DNA from: SZUA-36 sp963727635
GTDB lineage: Bacteria; Pseudomonadota; Gammaproteobacteria; Xanthomonadales; SZUA-36
Direction of reading: 5' to 3'
Assembly: GCA_963727635.1 (NCBI GenBank)
Contig: CAVSHP010000015.1
Location: 372,001-436,000, forward strand
Length of the DNA stretch: 64,000 bases
Shown: positions 28,047-37,430 of the stretch, piece by piece
Position numbering within the stretch: the stretch's first letter is position 1
Layout of the letters: the number at the start of each line of letters is the position of its first letter
Translations under genes and position numbers: made by a program
The notes under the pieces: generated by a model
What the model saw: only the letters and a program-made list of their open reading frames with translations
Databases searched by the model: none
Told to the model about the DNA's origin: nothing

Positions 28047-28301
28047 ATGGTAAAGATTCGATTGGCACGCGGCGGCGCTAAAAAGCGGCCTTTCTATCAC
28101 ATCGTGGTAGCGGATGCGCGCAGCAAGCGTGATGGACGTCGTATTGAAAGAGTTGGGTTTTTTAACCCACTGGCCCGTGGCCAGGAAGAACGTCTGCGAC
28201 TTGATCTGGAACGGGTTGATTACTGGACAGGCGTCGGTGCCCAGGTCAGTGAACGTGTACAGAGCCTGGTCTCACAGGCACGGGACAGCGCTGCTGCCTG
28301 A
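28047..28301 (+). CDS. rpsP: 30S ribosomal protein S16
   Basis: 84 residues starting MVKIRLARGGAKKRPFYHIV, with the conserved RDGRRIERVGFFNPL and the lysine/arginine-rich surface typical of S16. It is the first gene of the rpsP-rimM-trmD-rplS operon. Confidence 0.98.
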   Translation: MVKIRLARGGAKKRPFYHIVVADARSKRDGRRIERVGFFNPLARGQEERLRLDLERVDYWTGVGAQVSERVQSLVSQARDSAAA

Positions 28302-28331
28302 ATGGCTTGCGGTTGACGTCGTAGGATTTGC

Positions 28332-28835
28332 GTGAAAAGCGCGCAAAAAATTGTAGCGCTTGGTTACGTTTCCTCGGTTCACGGCGTAAAGGGTTGGGTC
28401 AAGGTGCATTCCTGGACCAGACCCATGGAAGCGATACTTCAATACCAGCCATGGTTGCTGGGAGAAGAGAAAAGGCCTGTCAAAATAGTTGACGGGCGTA
28501 AACAGGGTAAAGGCTTGGCCGTTTTAATGCCGGGTTCTGAAGACCGCGAGCAGGCAGCCACCCTGGTAGGAACGCAGATTTTCGTCAGGCGTGATCAGTT
28601 GCCGGCGACAGGTGAAAATGAATACTACTGGTCCGATCTGGAAGGGCTGGAAGTTAAAACCACCAAAGGCGAACTTTTAGGCCGGGTGGAGAAGTTGATG
28701 GAAACCGGCGCGAATGATGTGCTGGTGGTGCGTGGAAACCGGGAGCACCTTATTCCGTTCGTGCAGGGCCAATACGTAACCCGTGTTGATCTTGAAAACG
28801 GACTGATAGAGGTCGACTGGGATCCTGAGTTTTAG
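28332..28835 (+). CDS. rimM: 16S rRNA processing protein RimM
   Basis: 167 residues. The RimM domain begins VALGYVSSVHGVKGWVKVHS and the PRC-barrel follows (YYWSDLEGLEVKTTKGELLG, LIPFVQGQYV). RimM binds S19 and helps 30S maturation. The GTG at 28332 is the first start after rpsP (30-base gap). Operon position is normal. Confidence 0.95.
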   Translation: MKSAQKIVALGYVSSVHGVKGWVKVHSWTRPMEAILQYQPWLLGEEKRPVKIVDGRKQGKGLAVLMPGSEDREQAATLVGTQIFVRRDQLPATGENEYYWSDLEGLEVKTTKGELLGRVEKLMETGANDVLVVRGNREHLIPFVQGQYVTRVDLENGLIEVDWDPEF

Positions 28836-28854
28836 GTGGATAGCGGTAGTTATC

Positions 28855-29601
28855 ATGCGTATTGACGTGATAACACTGTTTCCAGAGTCGCTGGAAGGAT
28901 TGGCCGGGCTGGGCGTTACAGGCCGCGCCATCAGGGAAGGCCGGGTGCTGTTGAAAACCTGGAATCCCCGGGATTTTGCGACCGACAGGCACCGGACGGT
29001 GGATGACCGCCCCTATGGAGGTGGCCCCGGCATGGTGATGGCCGTAGAGCCATTAGGTGCTACCATCGCCGCGGCGAAAAAGGAACACGGCAACGGGACT
29101 CTTGTGAGCCTGTTGAGCCCCCAGGGCCGCAAGCTGGACCAGGCGGGTGTGGACGAGTTGGCTGGCAGACACGGATTGATACTTGTTTGCGGGCGTTATG
29201 AAGGCATCGATGAAAGGCTGATCGGGTCGGTAATCGATGAGCAATGGTCGATTGGGGATTACGTCATCAGCGGTGGAGAACTGGCCGCTGCGGTGGTAAT
29301 CGATGCGGTGACCCGGCTGATACCCGGTGTACTGGGACACGAACAGTCGGCGATAGAGGATTCGTTTGTGGATGGTCTGCTGGATCATCCGCATTACACC
29401 CGGCCTGAAGTGGCGGGTGGTAAGACAGTACCGGAAGTGCTGTTGTCAGGCGACCATGAGGCGATCCGGCGCTGGCGCAGGAAGCAGGCGTTGGGCAGAA
29501 CCTGGCAATTGCGTCCGGATCTGCTGGAAGGCAGGCAAATGGATGAAGAGGCGGAGTTGCTGTTAAAAGAATTCCGTGATGAATTGGGAATTGATTGTTA
29601 A
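28855..29601 (+). CDS. trmD: tRNA (guanine-N1)-methyltransferase
   Basis: 248 residues with the SPOUT knot motifs: MRIDVITLFPESLEGLAG, DDRPYGGGPGMVM, LVCGRYEGIDERLI and SIGDYVISGGELAA. TrmD methylates G37 of tRNAs and prevents frameshifting. It is 19 bases after rimM. Confidence 0.98.
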   Translation: MRIDVITLFPESLEGLAGLGVTGRAIREGRVLLKTWNPRDFATDRHRTVDDRPYGGGPGMVMAVEPLGATIAAAKKEHGNGTLVSLLSPQGRKLDQAGVDELAGRHGLILVCGRYEGIDERLIGSVIDEQWSIGDYVISGGELAAAVVIDAVTRLIPGVLGHEQSAIEDSFVDGLLDHPHYTRPEVAGGKTVPEVLLSGDHEAIRRWRRKQALGRTWQLRPDLLEGRQMDEEAELLLKEFRDELGIDC

Positions 29602-29636
29602 AGGCCGGAAGCGGCTTAATTTGAAAGGACAGAACG

Positions 29637-29981
29637 ATGAATATCATTGAGCAAATCAACGCAGAGCAAGTGACCCGTGAGTTACCGAAATTCAGTCCCG
29701 GTGATACCGTCGTCGTCAGCGTGAAAGTTAAAGAAGGTGACCGCGAACGCGTACAGGCATTTGAAGGCGTCGTCATCGCGATCAAAAACCGCGGACTTAA
29801 TTCCGCCTTTACCGTGCGTAAAATTTCACATGGCACCGGTGTTGAGCGTGTTTTCCAGACCTACAGTCCGTTGATCGACTCGGTTACGATCAAACGCCGC
29901 GGCGCCGTTCGCCGTGCCAAGCTTTACTACCTGCGGGATCTGGAAGGCAAGGCATCCCGCATCAAGGAAAAGCTGGGTTGA
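29637..29981 (+). CDS. rplS: 50S ribosomal protein L19
   Basis: 114 residues, with FSPGDTVVVSVKVKEGDRER, FEGVVIAIKNRGLNSAFTVR and VFQTYSPLIDSVTIKRRGAV. It is the final gene of the operon, preceded by GAAAGGA, and is followed by a strong terminator. Confidence 0.98.
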   Translation: MNIIEQINAEQVTRELPKFSPGDTVVVSVKVKEGDRERVQAFEGVVIAIKNRGLNSAFTVRKISHGTGVERVFQTYSPLIDSVTIKRRGAVRRAKLYYLRDLEGKASRIKEKLG

Positions 29982-30005
29982 TCAAGCTGTATTAAGTATA
30001 GAAAA

Positions 30006-30029
30006 AGCCCGCATCGCGGGCTTTTTTTT
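30006..30029 (+). terminator. Rho-independent terminator after rplS
   Basis: AGCCCGC-ATC-GCGGGCT with eight T residues. It ends the rpsP-rimM-trmD-rplS transcript. Confidence 0.92.
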
Positions 30030-30113
30030 GGCCAGCTCAAACGTCGGTTAACCTTGAAAGGCGGGCATCCGACCCAACTTTGGCAGTAGCTTTCAATTTA
30101 GTGGGAATAACTT

Positions 30114-32069
30114 ATGACCGAAACAACCAAATCTACCAAATCTACCAAATCAAAGACTGCAAAGGCCAAGGTCAACAAGACCGAAACACATGAGTTTCAG
30201 ACCGAGGTACGCGAAGTCCTGAACCTGATGATTCACTCGCTGTATTCCAACCGTGAAATCTTTTTACGTGAGTTGATTTCAAACGCGTCCGATGCCTGTG
30301 ACAAACTCAGGTTTAAAGCTTTGCAGAACGCGGAATTGCTGGGCGGCGACAGCGAGTTGAAAGTCGAAGTCGAAGTCGATGAGAAAGCGGGTCTCATCAC
30401 CGTGCGTGACAATGGCATCGGCATGTCGAGACAGGACGTGATTGAGAATATCGGCACGATCGCCCGTTCCGGAACCAGGAAATTTCTTGAAAATGTTAAA
30501 GAGAACAAGGAATTCAATGCCAACCTGATCGGCCAGTTCGGTGTCGGTTTCTACTCGTCATTCATCGTTGCAGATAAAGTGACCCTGCTGACACGTGCCG
30601 CCGGCAGCGATGTTTCCGAAGGCGTGCGCTGGGAGTCGGATGGTACCGGTGAATATTCAGTCTCACAGGCCGATCTGCCCAAACAGGGCACCGAGGTCAC
30701 CCTGCATATGCGTGAGGACGCCAGGGAATTCCTCAGTTCATGGAAAATCCGTTCGCTGATCCACAAGTACTCGGACCATATCGGATTTCCAATCTACATG
30801 AAATCGCCCGAACTGCCGGAAGACGACGAAGCCGAAAAAGCTGAGGACAAACCGCAATGGGAAGCGGTCAACCAGTCCTCTGCCCTGTGGACCTTGCAGA
30901 AGTCGGAGATCAGCAGTGATGACTACCAGGCCTTTTACAAACACGTCAGCCATGATTTTGAAGATGCACTGAGCTGGAGCCACAACCAGGTTGAAGGCAG
31001 CCAGAATTACACCTCATTGTTATACGTTCCTTCCAAGGCGCCGATGGACATGATGATGCAACGCGACGAACGCCGCGGTCTGCGTCTGTACGTCAAGCGC
31101 GTGTTTATCATGGATGCCGCAGAACAGTTATTGCCGCACTACCTGCGCTTCATACGCGGCGTGATAGATTCCGATGACCTGCCGCTGAACGTTTCCCGCG
31201 AACTGCTGCAGGAGAACAAGCTGGTCGAAAAAATCCGCTCCGCGGTGATTCGCCGCAGCCTGGATTTATTGCAACGGATGGCTGACAAGGAACTGGAGAA
31301 ATACAACACCTTCTGGGATGAGTTTGGCAATGTCCTGAAAGAAGGCCTGGCAGAAGACATGGCCAATCGTGAGAAGATCGCCAAATTGCTGAGGTTTTCC
31401 TCAACGTCACACGCAGCCAAAGAGCAGCGCGTCAGCCTGGAGGAATATGTTTCCCGCATGAAGGAAGGCCAGGATGTCATCTGGTACGTGACGGCGGAAA
31501 ACCGCAAGTCTGCGGAAAACTCACCGCACCTGGAAATTTTCCGCAAGAAGGGTATCGAAGTGCTGTTGATGTCCGACCGTATCGATGAATGGGTCATGGG
31601 CTACTTCAACGAATTCGATGGCAAGAAACTGCGTTCCATTGCCAAGGGTGATGTTGACCTCGGTTCCGATACCGACAAGAAGGATGAAGAGGCCAAGCAG
31701 GATGCGCAAACCGAACCGCTGTTAAAGCGCCTGTCGGATGCACTTAAAGATGAAGTCAAGGAAGTCCGCGCCAGTCGGCGTCTGACCGAATCGGCCTCCT
31801 GCCTGGTACTGAGCGAACAGGAGCTCGCCTTACACATGCGCCGTATGCTGGAACAGGCCGGACAGACTTTGCCTGACAGCAAACCGGTCCTCGAGGTGAA
31901 CCTCGATCACCCGCTGCTCAAGCAGGCCGAAGCAACCGCTTCTGACGAGGACTTCAAGGACTGGGCGACCCTGTTGTTTGAACAGGCCGTGCTGGCGGAA
32001 GGCGGACAACTGGAAGACCCGGCCAGTTTCGTGCAGCGCATGAACCGCCTGCTGTTCAAGGCCGGCTGA
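30114..32069 (+). CDS. htpG: chaperone protein HtpG (Hsp90)
   Basis: 651 residues. GHKL ATPase motifs are visible: ELISNASDACDKLRF, DNGIGMSRQDVIENIGTIAR and GQFGVGFYSSFIVAD. The middle domain has YVPSKAPMD, and the C-terminal dimerisation part ends MNRLLFKAG. The first ~25 residues are a non-family, low-complexity extension rich in K/T/S (TKSTKSTKSK), generated by a nine-base tandem repeat at 30126-30150. The next in-frame family residue run starts with THEFQTEVREVLNL. It acts in the cytoplasm with DnaK. Confidence 0.96.
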   Translation: MTETTKSTKSTKSKTAKAKVNKTETHEFQTEVREVLNLMIHSLYSNREIFLRELISNASDACDKLRFKALQNAELLGGDSELKVEVEVDEKAGLITVRDNGIGMSRQDVIENIGTIARSGTRKFLENVKENKEFNANLIGQFGVGFYSSFIVADKVTLLTRAAGSDVSEGVRWESDGTGEYSVSQADLPKQGTEVTLHMREDAREFLSSWKIRSLIHKYSDHIGFPIYMKSPELPEDDEAEKAEDKPQWEAVNQSSALWTLQKSEISSDDYQAFYKHVSHDFEDALSWSHNQVEGSQNYTSLLYVPSKAPMDMMMQRDERRGLRLYVKRVFIMDAAEQLLPHYLRFIRGVIDSDDLPLNVSRELLQENKLVEKIRSAVIRRSLDLLQRMADKELEKYNTFWDEFGNVLKEGLAEDMANREKIAKLLRFSSTSHAAKEQRVSLEEYVSRMKEGQDVIWYVTAENRKSAENSPHLEIFRKKGIEVLLMSDRIDEWVMGYFNEFDGKKLRSIAKGDVDLGSDTDKKDEEAKQDAQTEPLLKRLSDALKDEVKEVRASRRLTESASCLVLSEQELALHMRRMLEQAGQTLPDSKPVLEVNLDHPLLKQAEATASDEDFKDWATLLFEQAVLAEGGQLEDPASFVQRMNRLLFKAG

Positions 32070-32123
32070 GTTTCGCACAGACTGTCGAACAGGCAGCCAC
32101 ACCGCGTTGCTTAAATCACCAGG

Positions 32124-32150
32124 CTGCCACCGGCTACACGCCGGTGGCAG
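32124..32150. terminator. 10 bp hairpin after htpG
   Basis: CTGCCACCGG (32124-32133) and CCGGTGGCAG (32141-32150) with a seven-base loop, 55 bases after the htpG stop. There is no long T-run. It is a probable terminator or RNA-protecting hairpin. Confidence 0.5.
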
Positions 32151-32265
32151 TTCATCATATCCAGAATTTGAAATAACACGGAAAGCAACGGTCCGCGACG
32201 CCGGCCACCAGTCAGGTATGCAGGATTTGGTACAAGCTTCCGGTTTTCCGGTTTAAACTCGGTCC

Positions 32266-32652
32266 ATGGATTCATCTATAAGGCTGGATAAATGGCTTTG
32301 GGCAGCGCGGTTTTTCAAAACCCGTTCCATCGCACGTGAAGCGGTCTCGGGTGGAAAAGTGCATCTCAACGGCAACCGGGCCAAACCCGGCCGTACTTTG
32401 AATATCGGCGATGAACTGCGTATTCAGCGTGGCGAAGAGGAATACACGATAACCATTGTTGAACTCACCGGTTCCCGTGGCCCGGCGGCCATCGCGCGCA
32501 CCCTTTACGATGAATCCGAGGAGAACCGGCTGAAACGTGAAAAACTCGCCGAAGAACGCAGACTCGCACGCGACCAGGACGCCAGTCGTGAACGGCGGCC
32601 GGATAAGCGCCAACGCCGGAACCTGATCAGGTTCAAAAACAAATTCGATTAA
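32266..32652 (+). CDS. hslR: heat shock protein 15 / S4-domain RNA-binding protein
   Basis: 128 residues. It starts MDSSIRLDKWLWAARFFKTR, the S4 RNA-binding fold seen in Hsp15 (RLDKWLWAARFYKTR), then VSGGKVHLNGNRAKPGR and a basic C-terminal tail (RRPDKRQRRNLIRFK). Hsp15 rescues stalled 50S subunits bearing nascent chains after heat shock. It follows htpG, another heat-shock gene. Confidence 0.92.
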   Translation: MDSSIRLDKWLWAARFFKTRSIAREAVSGGKVHLNGNRAKPGRTLNIGDELRIQRGEEEYTITIVELTGSRGPAAIARTLYDESEENRLKREKLAEERRLARDQDASRERRPDKRQRRNLIRFKNKFD

Positions 32653-32787
32653 CAGCAGGGTGCGTATATGTAACGCACCAATTGTCAGACCGTTTCAATC
32701 TTGCGCCTGGTAAGTAAAACTTATGCACCCAGCGTATGGGTCAAGGCGATGAATTACAGGGTTTGCCCCGGCGCAATCACGCAATCA

Positions 32788-35370
32788 TCAACGGTCACGC
32801 AATCTCTTGAGCTGATAGATCAGATCCAGCGCCGCCCGCGGTGTAAGTTCATCGGGGTCGATTTCATCCAGCCTGTCGAGCGCCGGGTTGACTGGTTCGA
32901 GTTCCGGTTCCGGTTCTTCGTAGCTGGTGAACAGTCCGAGCTGGGGGCTGGAATCTTCACCATTTTCAAGTTTTGACAGCTGGAAGCGGGCGCGCCGCAA
33001 TACGTTTTTCGGAATACCGGCCAATGCCGCCACCTGCAGACCGTAACTCTGGCTGGCGGGTCCATCATCGACCGAATGCAGGAAAACGATGCGGTCGCCG
33101 TGCTCCACCGCTTTCAGATGCACGTTGTGGACAGCGTCGATCTGTAGCGGCAGATGGGTCAGCTCAAAATAATGTGTCGCAAACAGGGTGTAGGCCTTGA
33201 CCTCGCGCGCCAGGTATTCGGCCACTGCCCAGGCCAGGGCCAAACCGTCGTAAGTGCTGGTCCCGCGTCCGATTTCATCCATCAGGACGAGCGAATGCTG
33301 GCTGGCGCTGTGCAGGATATTGGCCGTCTCGGTCATCTCAACCATGAAGGTCGAACGTCCGCGGCTAAGGTCATCACCGGCGCCAATACGTGTAAATATC
33401 CTGTCCAGCGGGCCGATGACGGCACTGGAAGCCGGCACCCAGCTGCCGGTATAGGCCAGCAGGCAGATCAGGGCCGTCTGGCGCATGTAAGTCGATTTGC
33501 CACCCATGTTGGGTCCGGTAATGATCAGCATCCGGCGCGTCGGGTCCATGCGCGTGTTGTTGGGTGTGAAGGCCTCGGTCTGCACGTGCTCGATGACCGG
33601 ATGGCGGCCGTCGCGAATGTCTATGCCGGTCTGCAGGCTGAGCTCCGGGCAGCAGAAATCCAGCGTGATGGCGCGTTCGGTAAACGCGCATAAAACGTCC
33701 AGCCGGGCGATCGCAGCAGCCATGGCCTGCAGGGGTTCGAGCTCCGTCTGCAGGGTGCTGACAAGTTGTTCATAACAGTACTGTTCGCGGGTCTGGGCCC
33801 GCTCGCGGCTGGATAGTATCCGGTCTTCGAATGATTTCAGTTCATCGGTTATATAGCGTTCGGCGCCTTTCAATGTCTGGCGGCGTTTGTAATGCAGGGG
33901 CACCTTGTCCTGGTGCGCGTGGGTGATTTCGATAAAGTAACCGTGGACCCGGTTGTAACCCACCTTGAGACTGGCAATGCCCGATTCCTCCCGCTGCCGG
34001 TTTTCGTAGTCCAGCAAAAAGTCATCGGCGTGCTCCGACAGGCCACGCAGTTCGTCCAGTTCTGCATCGTAGCCGGCGGCGATCACGCCACCGTTACGCA
34101 CCAGTACCGGGGGTTCATCGACCAGGGCGGCACGCAACAGCTCGTGAATGTGCGGCAGACTTTCTATTTCCGCAGCGCACTGCTGTAGGGGCGCGCGGCT
34201 GGTCTCCATGAGACTGGATTTGATGTCCGGTAATACACCGAGAGTCTGGCGCAGTGTGGTCAGGTCGCGCGGCCTGGCGGAACCCAGTGCGACCCTGGCC
34301 AGGATTCGTTCGATATCACCCACGGCACGGAAATGCGAACGCAAGGTTTCATACAGACGGGTTTCGAGCAACACACCGATCGTGTCATGACGTAATTGCA
34401 GACGTTCCCGATCACGTATCGGCTCGGCAATCCAACGCCGTAACAGTCTGCCACCCATCGGTGTAATGGTTGAATCCATGATGCCGGCAAGGGTATGTTC
34501 GTCGCGGCCTTCGGGGTGATGCAACAGTTCGAGGTTACGCCGGGTGGCCGCATCCAGGTGCAGGTGATTGTGCGGGTTTTCCATCTGGATGGCGCGCAGA
34601 TGCGGCAGCGCGGTGCGTTGTGTTTCCTGCGCATACTGGAGCAGTGCGCCACCTGCTGCGATGGCGGCCGGTTCATCTTCGATACCAAAACCGGCCAGGT
34701 CCCGTGTGCCGAATTGTTCGGTCAGCAGGTGGTAGGCGGAGGCATGATCAAAATGCCAGGGTGCGCGTTTTCTGAGGCCGCGCTGGCCAGCTATCGATGC
34801 CGTCCAATCGGCGTCCTCGGGGATCAGTAACTCCGCCGGCTGCAGCCGTTCCAATTGGGTCTCAAGTTCTTCCGGTGTGGCGACCAGGCGGGTCAGGAAG
34901 CGGCCTGATGACAGGTCCATCCACGCCAACGCCCAGGATTTTCCGGTCTTTGCCGCCGCTGCCAGCAGGTTGTCCTGGCGGCCGGACAACAGGGCTTCAT
35001 CGGTGACGGTTCCGGGTGTGACGATACGCACGACCTTGCGGTCGACGATACCTTTGCCGGCGGTCGGTTCGCTGACCTGCTCACAGATCGCGGCCGATTC
35101 ACCCTTGCGTATCAGCTTGACCAGGTAACCGTCCAGTGCATGAAACGGAATACCGGCCATCGGTATCGGTGCGCCCGCTGACACGCCGCGGCTGGTCAGG
35201 GTAATATCGAGCAGTTTCGCGGCACGCCGCGCATCGTCGTAAAATACCTCGTAGAAGTCGCCCATCCTGAACAACAAAATGATATCCGGATAATCGGCCT
35301 TGATGCGCAGGTATTGCTGCATCAGCGGTGTGTGTGAAGAATGATCTGAAACGGCTGGAGATGGCATCAT
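32788..35370 (-). CDS. mutS: DNA mismatch repair protein MutS
   Basis: 860 residues, full length. It has the mismatch-reading FRMGDFYEVFYDDARRAAKL (Phe-x-Glu), the clamp and lever domains, Walker A ITGPNMGGKSTYMRQTA and LVLMDEIGRGTSTYDGLALA, with a C-terminal part ending near LDLIYQLKRLRDR. In most gammaproteobacteria mutS faces pncC-recA; here a 7.7 kb hut island separates them. The first ~18 codons plus 34 upstream bases are duplicated at 43042-43131, beside pncC. Confidence 0.97.
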   Translation of the reverse strand: MMPSPAVSDHSSHTPLMQQYLRIKADYPDIILLFRMGDFYEVFYDDARRAAKLLDITLTSRGVSAGAPIPMAGIPFHALDGYLVKLIRKGESAAICEQVSEPTAGKGIVDRKVVRIVTPGTVTDEALLSGRQDNLLAAAAKTGKSWALAWMDLSSGRFLTRLVATPEELETQLERLQPAELLIPEDADWTASIAGQRGLRKRAPWHFDHASAYHLLTEQFGTRDLAGFGIEDEPAAIAAGGALLQYAQETQRTALPHLRAIQMENPHNHLHLDAATRRNLELLHHPEGRDEHTLAGIMDSTITPMGGRLLRRWIAEPIRDRERLQLRHDTIGVLLETRLYETLRSHFRAVGDIERILARVALGSARPRDLTTLRQTLGVLPDIKSSLMETSRAPLQQCAAEIESLPHIHELLRAALVDEPPVLVRNGGVIAAGYDAELDELRGLSEHADDFLLDYENRQREESGIASLKVGYNRVHGYFIEITHAHQDKVPLHYKRRQTLKGAERYITDELKSFEDRILSSRERAQTREQYCYEQLVSTLQTELEPLQAMAAAIARLDVLCAFTERAITLDFCCPELSLQTGIDIRDGRHPVIEHVQTEAFTPNNTRMDPTRRMLIITGPNMGGKSTYMRQTALICLLAYTGSWVPASSAVIGPLDRIFTRIGAGDDLSRGRSTFMVEMTETANILHSASQHSLVLMDEIGRGTSTYDGLALAWAVAEYLAREVKAYTLFATHYFELTHLPLQIDAVHNVHLKAVEHGDRIVFLHSVDDGPASQSYGLQVAALAGIPKNVLRRARFQLSKLENGEDSSPQLGLFTSYEEPEPELEPVNPALDRLDEIDPDELTPRAALDLIYQLKRLRDR

Positions 35371-35404
35371 GGAAAGTGTAACGTAGGAAACGGCGGGTGA
35401 CTAT
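35315..35404. repeat. 90 bp direct repeat, copy A (mutS start and upstream)
   Basis: Covers 56 bases of the mutS 5' coding end and 34 bases upstream. It matches 43042-43131 with about ten differences (~89% identity). The two copies bracket the hut island. Confidence 0.9.
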
Positions 35405-35646
35405 ATCGTTCGGGTATAACCGGGATTAAAGCCCTTTTTCCAGAATTGCAAAGTTACTGAGTCACTGGTTTTCTCAGTTATTTGCTTTGCCGGTACAGTA
35501 GCTCAGCGTAAATGTCATCTTGAACGAGTTTTTGTCCCGGCCACAGCTGCGTTTTGGGATCAGTGCGATTAGTCTGGAGATGAAGTCCAGCGGCTTAAAC
35601 AGGACATGAGTGGTACCGCTTCAATTCGGAAATATCATTTATCGCA
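35405..35646. other. intergenic region at left edge of hut island
   Basis: About 240 bases between the repeat copy at the mutS start and the hutI stop. I see no gene, terminal inverted repeat or integrase here. Confidence 0.5.
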
Positions 35647-36855
35647 TCACTCAGTCAATACCCCGCCCTGCACCACATGGCGCAGCGGATTGCGTCCAAA
35701 AAAGTAGGCCAACTCGTTCGGATGTTCGATATCCCAGACGCAGAAATCGGCGCGCTGGGTTGCCGCCAGTTGACCGCAGTCCCACAGGCCCAGCGCGCGT
35801 GCCGCGTTAACGGTGACGCCACGCAAGGCTTCTTCGGGCGTCATGCGAAACAGCGTACAAGCCATATTCAGCATCAAAAGCAGGGACAGCGTCGGCGAGG
35901 TCCCCGGGTTGTGATCGGTGGCAATCGCCATCGGGACGCCCGCTTCGCGCAAGGCCTGTATCGGTGGCGTCCTGGTTTCGCGCAAGAAGTAATAAGCGCC
36001 GGGCAAGAGCACGGCGACCGTGCCGCTGCGGGCCATTGCCTGCACACCCTGCATCGACAAATACTCGAGGTGATCGCAGGACAGGGCGCCGAATTCGCAG
36101 GCCAGCAGTGTGCCGCCCAGGTCGCTCAATTGTTCGGCGTGCAGCTTGACCGGAAGACCAAGCGCATGCGCAGTTTCGAACACCTGGCGTGTCTGTGCCA
36201 GCGTGAAACCGATGCCTTCGCAAAAAGCATCCACAGCATCGACCAGGCCAAGCGCCTGCAGCTTGGGCATCCACTCGCAGACCGCATCCACATAGTCCTG
36301 AGCACGGCCCTCGAACTCGGGCGGCAAGGCATGTGCGCCGAGGAATGTCGTGCGTAGCGTGACACGGTGGTTGAGGCCGAGGCGCCGCGCTACTTGCAGG
36401 CAGCGCATCTCGGCCTCCAGGCTCAAACCATAACCGGACTTGATCTCGAGCGTGGTCACGCCTTCGTTGAGCAAGGCATGCAGGCGCTTGTCTGCACTCG
36501 CATAGAGTTGCTCGTCTGATGCTTGGCGCGTGGCCTTAACGGTGGACCGGATACCGCCGCCGGCGCGCGCGATAGCCTCGTAGCTGGCTCCCTGCAGCCG
36601 TTTTTCGAACTCGTCCGCCCGCTGGCCGCCATAGACGAGATGGGTGTGGCAATCGATGAGGCCCGGCGTGACGCAGGCACCGGCAAGGTCGTGTTCCGCG
36701 CCGACGCCTTGGGTCAATATGGAGGTCAGATCCTGCTGCCTGCCGATCCAGGCGATTTGTTCGCCCTGGGTAATGATGGCGCCGTCCTCAAGCAAGCCCC
36801 AGGATGTCTCACCACTCAACGTGGCCAGGCGGGCGTGGCGCCACAGAACCTTCAT
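35647..36855 (-). CDS. hutI: imidazolonepropionase
   Basis: 402 residues. HutI hydrolyses imidazolone propionate to N-formimino-glutamate, the third step of histidine breakdown. Metal and substrate motifs: GLIDCHTHLVYGGQRADEFE, EIKSGYGLS, FLGAHALPPE, VKLHAEQLSDLGG and IATDHNPGTSP. I chose ATG 36855 (MKVLWRHARLATL), which overlaps the hutD stop by one base, over an upstream in-frame ATG at 36888. It is the last gene of hutC-hutD-hutI. Codon use is markedly GC-richer than that of the neighbouring transporter gene. Confidence 0.95.
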   Translation of the reverse strand: MKVLWRHARLATLSGETSWGLLEDGAIITQGEQIAWIGRQQDLTSILTQGVGAEHDLAGACVTPGLIDCHTHLVYGGQRADEFEKRLQGASYEAIARAGGGIRSTVKATRQASDEQLYASADKRLHALLNEGVTTLEIKSGYGLSLEAEMRCLQVARRLGLNHRVTLRTTFLGAHALPPEFEGRAQDYVDAVCEWMPKLQALGLVDAVDAFCEGIGFTLAQTRQVFETAHALGLPVKLHAEQLSDLGGTLLACEFGALSCDHLEYLSMQGVQAMARSGTVAVLLPGAYYFLRETRTPPIQALREAGVPMAIATDHNPGTSPTLSLLLMLNMACTLFRMTPEEALRGVTVNAARALGLWDCGQLAATQRADFCVWDIEHPNELAYFFGRNPLRHVVQGGVLTE

Positions 36856-37430
36856 CAGCTGACATCCTTCATGCGAATCTGCATGCACCAGCCGCGCGGC
36901 TGTTTGTCCGCCAGAAAGGTGCGCCAGGGCGCGTCGGTGTCACTCCACACCAGGCTCATCCCGGGCACCTCAACCCGTTCACCATGCGTTTCGCACACGC
37001 TCCCGCGACCCACGGTAAACAAGCCGCGCCAATGCGCGTCGGCCATCAGCGGGGCCGTCTCGCCAAGCGGTTGCCAGTCCAGCTCAGCGCGTTCACGGCG
37101 GATCATCAGGTTGAAGTCGCTGGTGACACCGTGAACCAGGCGGCATCGTGTGTCGGCCTCGCCCCTGAAGCCGTGCAACAGACTCTGCGCGTTCAGACTG
37201 ACTTGCGCGCCATCGATACCGAGCACCACGCCCTCGCCCTTCAACACCGCAAAATGCCGGTCCACGCCGGGGAAGCTGGAAAACGGACCATCGGCCTCGA
37301 TGTCCGCCACGCTGATGCGCAGCGCCCAATCACCCGGGTCCGGCCAGGCCAACACTTCGCGGGTCCAGCCGCCGTCATTCTTCCAGCGCACCGGCTTCAG
37401 GTTTTCTGTGCTAACAATTTGCAGGCTCAT
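36855..37430 (-). CDS. hutD: HutD family protein
   Basis: 191 residues of the HutD cupin-like family: LKPVRWKNDGGWTREV, WALRISVADIEADGPFSSFP, VDRHFAVLKGEGVVL, FRGEADTRCRL and LVHGVTSDFNLM. HutD is conserved in hut operons; in Pseudomonas it has been proposed to limit pathway output rather than to catalyse a step. ATG 37430 overlaps the hutC stop (ATGA) and the stop overlaps hutI, so the three are translationally coupled. Confidence 0.9.
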   Translation of the reverse strand: MSLQIVSTENLKPVRWKNDGGWTREVLAWPDPGDWALRISVADIEADGPFSSFPGVDRHFAVLKGEGVVLGIDGAQVSLNAQSLLHGFRGEADTRCRLVHGVTSDFNLMIRRERAELDWQPLGETAPLMADAHWRGLFTVGRGSVCETHGERVEVPGMSLVWSDTDAPWRTFLADKQPRGWCMQIRMKDVS